Shown: positions 57,751 through 64,000 of the stretch, in pieces
How the letters are laid out: the number at the start of each line of letters is the position of its first letter
Position numbering within the stretch: the first letter of the stretch is position 1
Assembly: GCA_028289245.1 (NCBI GenBank)
Contig: JAQGGT010000007.1
Coordinates: 1-64,000, forward strand
Reading direction: 5' to 3'
DNA from: Candidatus Saccharimonadota bacterium
Lineage (GTDB): Bacteria; Patescibacteriota; Saccharimonadia; Saccharimonadales; UBA4665
DNA: 64,000 bases
Notes under the pieces: generated by a model
The model's database searches: none
Seen by the model: only the letters and a program-made list of their open reading frames with translations
What the model was told of the DNA's origin: nothing
Made by a program: the position numbers and the translations under genes

Positions 57751-58911
57751 TTATTTCTTGGCTTGTTCTAATAATACCATTGCCAGCCGCTTCGCGGCAT
57801 CCGGCCGAGCGAAGCCGTGTAAGGCTTCAGCGAGCGCCTGGCGCCGTATATCATCACCAAGCAGCTCATTGACCGTCTGCGGCAGTATTTCCCTGTCTGC
57901 GGCCAGCTGGGCGTCGCTGAGGGCTACAACAGCACCACGTTCGGCTAATGCCTCACTGTTTTTGACGGCCCAGATAAGTTGTCGTGGTGGGATAATAATA
58001 CAGGCCTTGGCTTGGACGGCAAATTCGGCCAGATTAGTCGCCCCTGCCCGAGCGATAATAACGTCGGCCGCGCCACTGTATTTATAGAAGTCTGTCACAA
58101 AGTCTTTAACGACAACCCGCGTTCGGTCGGCTGGGCTAAGCAGTGCGTCGTAGTCTTGGCTTAGCTGCTCGGCTAAGCTCCGGCCGGCGATGTGCACAAT
58201 GGCACAATCGGGATTGGCACTCAAGATTGCCGGCACGCCCAGCAACACTGCTTGGTTAAGGGCATGCGCCCCGTTGCCGCCACCAGTGACCAGCAGCACG
58301 CGCGAAAACTGCTCCAGGCCAATAGTCTGACGGAACGCTACGCGAGCGGCTGGTGTCACCAAACTGTTATGGGTGTTGATCGGAATACCAGTGGTAATGG
58401 TCTTATCTCTCGGATACGGATAGACGTCTTCGGGTAAGGCAACGGCGTGCAGTACAGCGTGTTTTGCTATCAGCCGGTTGGCCAGGCTGGGCAAGGCATC
58501 GGAGTCGTGCGTGATGTATGGTACGTGGTTAAACCGGCCACCGATAGCAACCGGTACACTGACAAAGCCACCGCGGGTAAAGATAATTACCGGCTTGAGT
58601 TGGCGCATCAAGCGGTAGCTCTGGGCGATGCCGATCAGCGTGTAGAAAGCATCGCGAACATTGAGAAACATCGTCGGTAGATCAAAAAATAAGCGCCAGG
58701 TCTCACCGTGGTAACGGCGAAACTTACCAGCCCGGACACTGTAGCTGGCATCGATATTGGGATCACTGGCCGGGATGTCAGCCAGCGCATCGCCCGTTTG
58801 GCCAATGTAGACGATGGTGACGTCTGGCTGCAGACGCTTCAGCTCAGCGGCGACCGCTAGGATCGGGGTGATATGCCCCCCGGAACCGCCGCCCGTCACG
58901 ACTATTGTCAT
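57751..58911 (-). CDS. murG: UDP-GlcNAc:undecaprenyl-PP-MurNAc-pentapeptide GlcNAc transferase
   Basis: Makes lipid II on the inner face of the membrane. The GT-B enzyme has the N-terminal GGGSGGHITP loop, an acceptor-binding segment and the C-terminal VIARAGATNLAEF donor motif. Its 386 residues make it slightly longer than E. coli MurG. Its first 68 bases overlap the end of ftsW in another frame, so the two are translationally coupled. Confidence 0.96.
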   Translation of the reverse strand: MTIVVTGGGSGGHITPILAVAAELKRLQPDVTIVYIGQTGDALADIPASDPNIDASYSVRAGKFRRYHGETWRLFFDLPTMFLNVRDAFYTLIGIAQSYRLMRQLKPVIIFTRGGFVSVPVAIGGRFNHVPYITHDSDALPSLANRLIAKHAVLHAVALPEDVYPYPRDKTITTGIPINTHNSLVTPAARVAFRQTIGLEQFSRVLLVTGGGNGAHALNQAVLLGVPAILSANPDCAIVHIAGRSLAEQLSQDYDALLSPADRTRVVVKDFVTDFYKYSGAADVIIARAGATNLAEFAVQAKACIIIPPRQLIWAVKNSEALAERGAVVALSDAQLAADREILPQTVNELLGDDIRRQALAEALHGFARPDAAKRLAMVLLEQAKK

Positions 58912-60130
58912 TGCCCTGCCTCCCTATGATTAATTTTTCGTTTTGGATTGGTGCGCTAAATGAAGTGTACTTGGAAACCTGGAATACCAGGCCGATGGCT
59001 GCGGCCACAAAAATTACGCTGGTACCACCATAACTAACCAGCGGCAGCGTAATTCCCTTTAATGGTAACAGACCGATCATGGCGCCGATGTTAATAATGG
59101 CTTGCACGCTAATCCAGGCCAGCACGCCACAGACCAGTAAACGGCTAAAGTCGTCCGGCGCCCGTTCGGCAATCTGTTTCAATCGACCAAACAATGCCGC
59201 CAGCAGCCCCAGCAAGATCACACAGCCGATAAAGCCGAACTTTTCGGCGTAAATAGCAAAGATCGAGTCGTTGGCCGCCTCCGGCAGATAGCCATAGGCC
59301 TGCACACTGCGTCCCAGACCAAGCCCGGCCATGCCACCCGAACCAACGGCTATCAGTGCTTGGCAGGCCTGATAGCCGGCGTCCTGGCAGTTGGCTTCGG
59401 GATGCAAGAAGCTCGTGAGGCGGTCTCGCCGATAGGCCGACGGCAACACCACCAAAATGATACCGATGGCCAGAATACCGACGGCCAAGGCAATAGTGCG
59501 CAGCTTAAGGCCAGCCACAAATAGCATGGCACCGAGCATGGCGATAAGTACCATCATTGAGCCGAGGTCACTTTGAGCATGGACTTTTTGAGGGCCGGCA
59601 ATAAATACCCCCAGCACCAGTGTGGCAATCAGTAAGGGCTTAAAGGTCGACTGCACCGTATTGACGGTCTCGTCTTTGATCCGGCTCGCCAAAAAGCCAC
59701 TGACCGCGAGCAGCACGGCGAACTTTACTAGCTCCACCGACTGAAATGATAACGTTCCCAGCCGCACCCACCGATGGGCCGGATAGGCTGGATTTACAGG
59801 GGTCACAAGCGCCACCAACGTGGCTGTACCGGCAATGATCAGCATCGGTTTGGCCAGCGCCTTCCAAACGTGCAGCGGGATTTGAGCGGTGGCAATAAAA
59901 GCCACGATCGCTAAGGCAATGGCGATGAGCTGGCGACTGACAAAGAAACTATTGCTCACCTTCGCAGCCTGTGACAGCGCCGGGCTGATGGCAAATACAA
60001 CTACCAGACCGATAGCCAGCAAGGCGGCGCACAGCACCACCAGCACATAATCCGGGCGATGTTTACGGCCAAACTCCGAAGCAGTCGGCAACTGCGGGCG
60101 AGGCCGGCGCCGAGTGACTTGCGGCCCCAC
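58844..60130 (-). CDS. ftsW: Septal peptidoglycan polymerase FtsW (SEDS family)
   Basis: Multi-pass SEDS glycosyltransferase working with a class B PBP. The 428 residues show about ten transmembrane segments. The extracytoplasmic loop contains AYRRDRLTSFLHPEANCQDAGYQ in pattern. GLGLGRSVQAYGYLPEAAND and GITLPLVSYGGTS are diagnostic. The start is GTG at 60130 with an AGGAG SD inside the end of mraY. The C-terminus runs 68 bases into murG. Confidence 0.95.
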   Translation of the reverse strand: MGPQVTRRRPRPQLPTASEFGRKHRPDYVLVVLCAALLAIGLVVVFAISPALSQAAKVSNSFFVSRQLIAIALAIVAFIATAQIPLHVWKALAKPMLIIAGTATLVALVTPVNPAYPAHRWVRLGTLSFQSVELVKFAVLLAVSGFLASRIKDETVNTVQSTFKPLLIATLVLGVFIAGPQKVHAQSDLGSMMVLIAMLGAMLFVAGLKLRTIALAVGILAIGIILVVLPSAYRRDRLTSFLHPEANCQDAGYQACQALIAVGSGGMAGLGLGRSVQAYGYLPEAANDSIFAIYAEKFGFIGCVILLGLLAALFGRLKQIAERAPDDFSRLLVCGVLAWISVQAIINIGAMIGLLPLKGITLPLVSYGGTSVIFVAAAIGLVFQVSKYTSFSAPIQNEKLIIGRQGNDNSRDGRRFRGAYHPDPSGRR

Positions 60131-60131
60131 G

Positions 60132-61169
60132 TTAACTGCTCCTGCTCAAAAGATACAAGATGAGGCCCAGCACGCTCGCTACCTGCCCGAGCACCCAAAA
60201 TCGCATAGTAACTTTGGTTTCTGGCCAACCGCGCGCCTCAAAGTGATGGTGGATTGGCGACGACAAGAAAACTTTTTTGCCATGGCGCAGCTTGCGTGAT
60301 AAACGGTTAATGATTACCGAGCCAGTTTCCATAACGTAGACCGCACCGATGATCGGCAACACCCAAATGGTATCGGTGAGCATGGCTACCACCCCGAGCG
60401 CCGTACCAAGAGCAAAGGCACCCACATCACCCATAAAAAATCGGGCTGGATAAATATTAAACCAGATGTAGCTCAGCAATGAACCCACAATCGTCAAACA
60501 GAAGGCCGCTAAAGCGTATTTGCCCTGTAAGGCGGCAATGATGGCATATGCCCCAAATGACGAGGCCAGGAGGCCGCCTGCCAGGCCGTCGAGGCCATCG
60601 GTAATGTTGACCGAGTTGGCCGTAGCCACCACCACAAACCAGAAAATAGCGATAATACACACGCCGACGTGCACCGCGCTAAAGCCCGGAATGTAGACCG
60701 TATTCACGCCGAGTTTTTCATAGAACCACCAACCGCCAATCAAGGCCACCGCGCTGTACAGACCAAACTTCATGGCCGACTTCATGCCGGCAATCTTACT
60801 GTCGCCACGAATGTTCATGATATCGTCGACGAGACCGATGGCCCCCGCCCCTAGCAGCGCCGCCAGTGGTAGCCAAGTTTGGCTACGATCAAGGTTTCCC
60901 ACCAGTGTTACGACGGTAATCGAAAATACAAAAATCAAACCAGCCATATTGGGCACGTGGCGTTTGTGCTTCGCCGCGTGCAGCTTCTGATAGACACTGG
61001 CCGACGCCCCGCCCCAGCTCTCGGTGCGCTGCTTTTTCCACCATTCCTGCTTGTAGGCTACCGTGGTGTACAACGGGGTTACCACCATACTCAGCGCAAA
61101 GCTAAAGATCGCCAGTAGCAGGATCTGGATGAGCTCATGGCTCGTGACGGTAATGGTAAGTGTGTTCAT
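60132..61169 (-). CDS. mraY: Phospho-MurNAc-pentapeptide transferase
   Basis: Integral membrane enzyme making lipid I from UDP-MurNAc-pentapeptide and undecaprenyl phosphate. Its 345 residues have the conserved NITDGLDGLAGG with catalytic Asp, DDIMNIR, and SSPIHHHFEARGWPETKV near the C-terminus. About ten transmembrane segments. Its promoter has TATAAT about 19 nt before the ATG. The stop is 1 bp before the ftsW start. Confidence 0.97.
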   Translation of the reverse strand: MNTLTITVTSHELIQILLLAIFSFALSMVVTPLYTTVAYKQEWWKKQRTESWGGASASVYQKLHAAKHKRHVPNMAGLIFVFSITVVTLVGNLDRSQTWLPLAALLGAGAIGLVDDIMNIRGDSKIAGMKSAMKFGLYSAVALIGGWWFYEKLGVNTVYIPGFSAVHVGVCIIAIFWFVVVATANSVNITDGLDGLAGGLLASSFGAYAIIAALQGKYALAAFCLTIVGSLLSYIWFNIYPARFFMGDVGAFALGTALGVVAMLTDTIWVLPIIGAVYVMETGSVIINRLSRKLRHGKKVFLSSPIHHHFEARGWPETKVTMRFWVLGQVASVLGLILYLLSRSS

Positions 61170-61207
61170 TTTGTGTAAATTTGGTCTAATTATATCACTT
61201 TTGGCCT

Positions 61208-62986
61208 CTAATGGCTCTTTGGCGTTACCAGCGATTCATCGATCAGCATGTGGGCGATATCGCCAAAGACCGGCTGGGCCGCGGCCGTGCCGGCGTACCC
61301 ACCGTTGGTCGGCTTATCGATAAATACCACGATGACGTACTGCGGCGTGTCACCGCCGACAAAGCCGGCGTAGGTGCCGTTAAACTGATCGTCGTAATAG
61401 CCGCCGGTCGGCTTAGCAATCTGGGCGGTGCCGGTCTTACCGCCAACGTTGTACTTGCTGAGGTCAAAACTCGGCGTGAAGTAGTGCTTGGCGACCACAT
61501 TGACCATCAGCGGCACCATTTCTTTACTAACCTCTGGCGACACCACGTTACTGTTGAGCACTTTCGGATTGTGCTTCGTTACTTTGCCGGCCGAATCAAT
61601 CGTTTGGTCGACCAACCGTGGCTGGTAGTAGGTGCCGCCGTTGAGCACCGCCGACATAGCACCAGCCATTTGGATCGGCGTTGCTAGTAAAGCCTGGCCA
61701 AACGAGGTGTTGGCGTAGGTTAGGTCAATGCCGGCGCCGTTTTCCTTGGGCGACGGGATGTAACCTTCGGACTCAGACCCCTGCTCTATGCCGGTAGCCT
61801 GGCCAAAACGATAGTGGTTGGTGAGGTAATCATTCCAAGCAGTGCGTGCCTTGGTATTAATCTCGCCGCCACCCATCTGCATCAACTCCCACGTCGCACC
61901 GGTGTTGAGCGACAAGTTGAGGATGTCAGCGATGCTGCGTGTCCCTGCTCCGCCGTCTTCTTCGATGTTGGTGATCTTAAATTTATCGACGGTCCAACTG
62001 GCCGGGTCGTAATAGGTTGTGCTTGGCTGGATGACACCTTGATCGAGGGCAGCGGCCGTGGTGAGCGCTTTCATGGTTGAGCCGACCTCAATCGCATCGT
62101 TAACGGCGTGGTTTTGGAAAATACCGACGTCCTTGCTATCGATGTCAAAGTACCTGGCCGGATCGTAGCTAGGGTAGTTGGCCATTGCCTTCACCGCCCC
62201 GGTGCGCGGATCCATGATGATGGCGCTGCCGCTCGGTGCTTTGGCATTTTTAACACCTTTGGCCAAGATGGTTTCTAGTTGCTGCTGCATGGCCAAGTCG
62301 AGCGTCAGCACGACGTCGTCACCCTTTTTGGCTGGTATTTCGGTATTGCTGGCACTGGAGGCCAGTGGTACACCGCTAATGTCAGTGATGGCTCTGAGCG
62401 TACCCGGCGTGCCAGTTAGTTCCTTATTGAAGTACTCCTCAAGTCCGTAGCGACCAGTACCACTATCGTCGACAAAACCCAGAATTTGCGAGGCCAGTGT
62501 GCCCTGCGGATAGGTCCGGTAATCTTGGGCCGTGGTACCAATGCCCGGCAGTTTTAGCTTCAGGATTTTGTCGTTTTGATCGGGTGTTAACTTCTTAGCC
62601 AATACCGCGTAGCGGGTCTTTGGCGTCTGCAACAGTTTAGCCACGTCATCGGTATTACCGCCAACTATGGCCGTAATCTTAGCCGCGGTTTTGTAAGCGT
62701 CCTTGACGTACGTTGGGTCACCGAATAAGGTGTAGAGCTTTTGGTTGAGCACGATGGGCACCAACTGGCCATCATCGTTAGCTTCGATCACCCCACGAGA
62801 GGCCGGAATAATATACTGCTTAAGCTGGTCGCTCAGGGCGGCATTTTTAAAGTGGCCATAGCGGATCACCTGCACGTAAAATAGCCGGACGCCAAAAACC
62901 GCCATTACAAGCAAGAGCACGCCGTACCAGATACGGACGCGCGTGACAGCTTTTATCGGATTCGTGTTTATATTTGGCAAAGCCAT
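61208..62986 (-). CDS. ftsI: Class B penicillin-binding protein (FtsI/PBP2-type transpeptidase)
   Basis: Septal cross-linking enzyme of 592 residues. One N-terminal transmembrane segment (about 18-38) leads to a pedestal domain starting SRGVIEAN. The transpeptidase domain has the motifs STMK (in EVGSTMKALT), SLN and KTG (in GGKTGTAQ). The C-terminus has no PASTA domain. Start ATG is 8 nt after TATACT. With ftsW next door it probably forms the septal synthase. Confidence 0.95.
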   Translation of the reverse strand: MALPNINTNPIKAVTRVRIWYGVLLLVMAVFGVRLFYVQVIRYGHFKNAALSDQLKQYIIPASRGVIEANDDGQLVPIVLNQKLYTLFGDPTYVKDAYKTAAKITAIVGGNTDDVAKLLQTPKTRYAVLAKKLTPDQNDKILKLKLPGIGTTAQDYRTYPQGTLASQILGFVDDSGTGRYGLEEYFNKELTGTPGTLRAITDISGVPLASSASNTEIPAKKGDDVVLTLDLAMQQQLETILAKGVKNAKAPSGSAIIMDPRTGAVKAMANYPSYDPARYFDIDSKDVGIFQNHAVNDAIEVGSTMKALTTAAALDQGVIQPSTTYYDPASWTVDKFKITNIEEDGGAGTRSIADILNLSLNTGATWELMQMGGGEINTKARTAWNDYLTNHYRFGQATGIEQGSESEGYIPSPKENGAGIDLTYANTSFGQALLATPIQMAGAMSAVLNGGTYYQPRLVDQTIDSAGKVTKHNPKVLNSNVVSPEVSKEMVPLMVNVVAKHYFTPSFDLSKYNVGGKTGTAQIAKPTGGYYDDQFNGTYAGFVGGDTPQYVIVVFIDKPTNGGYAGTAAAQPVFGDIAHMLIDESLVTPKSH

Positions 62987-63029
62987 TAGCGTTTAGTATA
63001 CCTCAAATGGCTGCTAGAAACTACCTTGG

Positions 63030-63377
63030 CTAGTTTTGCAATGAGTCACTTGGCGCTACCGACACCATGTTCTTGGCGACGTCACTATTTTGAACTCGGC
63101 TGAGCGATTGCAAGCGAGCCGAAGCCACTTCGAGGTCATCGTGTTCGCTCTTGAGTGCCGTCTGGCGCTCCTGCAAACCATTAATTTGGTAGCCGTAGGC
63201 GTTCGTTTTGGTGACCTGGGTAAGGTACAAGAGACCAAGCAAGCAGGCCAAGACGATGAGGATAATGGTGTTGGAAACCGGGCCAAGAGTACGCGCGGTA
63301 GGTCGGAAACTAACGGAATTCTGGTTGCGCCCGACAAAGCGGCTACGGTTCATGCTTAAACTACTTGAATATGTCAT
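63030..63377 (-). CDS. ftsL: FtsL/DivIC-like divisome protein, 115 aa
   Basis: Short bitopic protein: ~35 cytoplasmic residues, transmembrane helix near 36-54 (IILIVLACLLGLLYL), then a coiled coil (INGLQERQTALKSEHDDLEVA). Sequence is not conserved in this family; size, topology and position between rsmH and the PBP gene make the call. It would stabilise the FtsQ-FtsL-FtsB type complex. Confidence 0.75.
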   Translation of the reverse strand: MTYSSSLSMNRSRFVGRNQNSVSFRPTARTLGPVSNTIILIVLACLLGLLYLTQVTKTNAYGYQINGLQERQTALKSEHDDLEVASARLQSLSRVQNSDVAKNMVSVAPSDSLQN

Positions 63378-63408
63378 GTTTGCTTCTTTTTGTATTTATA
63401 TTTGTGGG

Positions 63409-63438
63409 GCCAGCCCTGCCATGAGCGGCAGGGCTGGC
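63409..63438 (-). terminator. 12-bp GC-rich hairpin between the 19-codon frame and ftsL
   Basis: GCCAGCCCTGCC and GGCAGGGCTGGC are perfect arms with a 6-nt loop. No U-tract follows on the minus strand, so it may be an attenuator or an mRNA processing/stability element within the dcw operon and not a full terminator. Confidence 0.5.
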
Positions 63439-63457
63439 GAGGTACTAGTGGGGTCGA

Positions 63458-63517
63458 TTAAACGACTTTGACTACTACTTTGTAGGCACGGGATGTGCTT
63501 TTGACCTGGATAGGCAT
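63458..63517 (-). CDS. Possible 19-residue microprotein between rsmH and ftsL
   Basis: ATG at 63517 is preceded by AAAGGGA at a good SD distance and encodes MPIQVKSTSRAYKVVVKVV followed by TAA. It is basic, beta-prone and too short for a domain. The frame could be a true small protein, or a leader peptide acting with the hairpin just downstream. Confidence 0.4.
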   Translation of the reverse strand: MPIQVKSTSRAYKVVVKVV

Positions 63518-63545
63518 GCTAGTCCCTTTCTAAGCTATTTTTGGC

Positions 63546-64000
63546 TTATTTATTTTTGACTGCGGCGCGCAACTTGGCGCTGCGAGCTCGCGGGTTGGTA
63601 ACTATTTCGTTGGGTCCGGCTACGACCGGTCGCTTCGTCAGGAGTCGTAATTCGGCATCGTATCTATCCCCTGCTATGTCAGCCAGATATCGTTTAACAA
63701 GGCGATCCTCTAGGCTATGGAAACTTATAATGGCCAGGTGTCCGCCAGGGTTTAACAAACGCAACATGTTCGGTAAGGTCCGCTCGAGGAGCCCCAGTTC
63801 ATCATTGACGGCTATGCGCAATGCCTGGAAGGTTCTGGTCGCGGGGTGCGTTTTGCTATACCCTGGCCACTGTCGTGCAACAATTTCTGCTAATTCGGAA
63901 GTCGTGGAGAGCGGTCTGGCTTCAGCGATGGCATGGGCAATTTGCTTGGCCTTCGGTTCTTCGCCGTAGTGCTTTAGAATGTCGGTCAGTTCAGATTCGC
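63546..64000 (-). CDS. rsmH: 16S rRNA (cytosine-1402-N4)-methyltransferase, 3' part only
   Basis: Partial gene; the 5' end lies beyond the window. The visible C-terminal ~150 residues read through HPATRTFQALRIAVNDEL, NPGGHLAIISFHSLEDRLVKR and a basic end, diagnostic of RsmH (MraW). The stretch 63822-64000 stays open in the same frame. It is the first visible gene of the leftward dcw cluster. Confidence 0.95.
   Translation of the reverse strand, partial: ESELTDILKHYGEEPKAKQIAHAIAEARPLSTTSELAEIVARQWPGYSKTHPATRTFQALRIAVNDELGLLERTLPNMLRLLNPGGHLAIISFHSLEDRLVKRYLADIAGDRYDAELRLLTKRPVVAGPNEIVTNPRARSAKLRAAVKNK

Overview
The window looks like a piece of a Candidate Phyla Radiation (Patescibacteria) chromosome, most likely Saccharibacteria (TM7)-like. 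I infer this from the gene set: a monoderm-style division and wall cluster at the right end (rsmH, ftsL, ftsI-type PBP, mraY, ftsW, murG, ftsQ), a sortase, a pilin-like protein, PEGA and DUF3048 proteins, a sigma-region-4/HARE-HTH protein, and many unassigned small proteins. TGA acts as a normal stop, so the Gracilibacteria-type code does not apply. Most ordinary genes have a -10 box (TATACT or TATAAT type) only 6-8 nt before the start codon and no Shine-Dalgarno (SD) sequence, so they are probably transcribed as leaderless mRNAs.

Layout: 1-23.2 kb is housekeeping and envelope genes (pyrH, xthA, a hydrolase and an NAD(P)HX-dehydratase-like gene, a pair of PD-(D/E)XK-like proteins, tRNA-Leu, sortase, PEGA protein, gltX, pilin-like, DUF3048, a histidine kinase/response regulator pair, a umuD-like/umuC locus, rlmH, a repeat-rich secreted protein). 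23.2-38.9 kb is an accessory region. 39-56 kb holds tRNA-Glu, a large membrane protein with a transglutaminase-like domain, a second kinase/regulator pair, an rRNA pseudouridine synthase, der, pth, a candidate structured ncRNA, dprA, topA, the sigma4/HARE-HTH protein and a HExxH protein. 56-64 kb is a structured intergenic stretch followed by the leftward dcw cluster.

The most unusual part is the 23.2-38.3 kb region. Nine transcription units, all on the minus strand, encode mostly unrelated proteins but share one mRNA design. Each has a near-consensus promoter (TTGxxx, 17 bp, TAtaaT-like), a leader that usually starts with a small hairpin, a strong SD in most units, and a structured 3' UTR. 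Six of the nine end in a type III hammerhead ribozyme with the complete catalytic core (CTGANGA, stem II, GAAA) and the predicted cleavage triplet CUC. In three units the sequence just upstream of the cleavage site forms a 16-bp helix that ends exactly at the cleaved bond and overlaps ribozyme stem III. It could be an off-state lock, or a blunt 3' end formed after self-cleavage. The 5' leaders and 3' UTRs of the same units also carry complementary segments (13-14 bp in the best cases, with a compensatory change), so the mRNA ends could pair. Ordinary leaderless genes lie between the units. The ncRNA at 49.3-49.7 kb shares an upstream promoter element with two of these units. All of this was read by eye. 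I see no CRISPR array, transposase or integrase.
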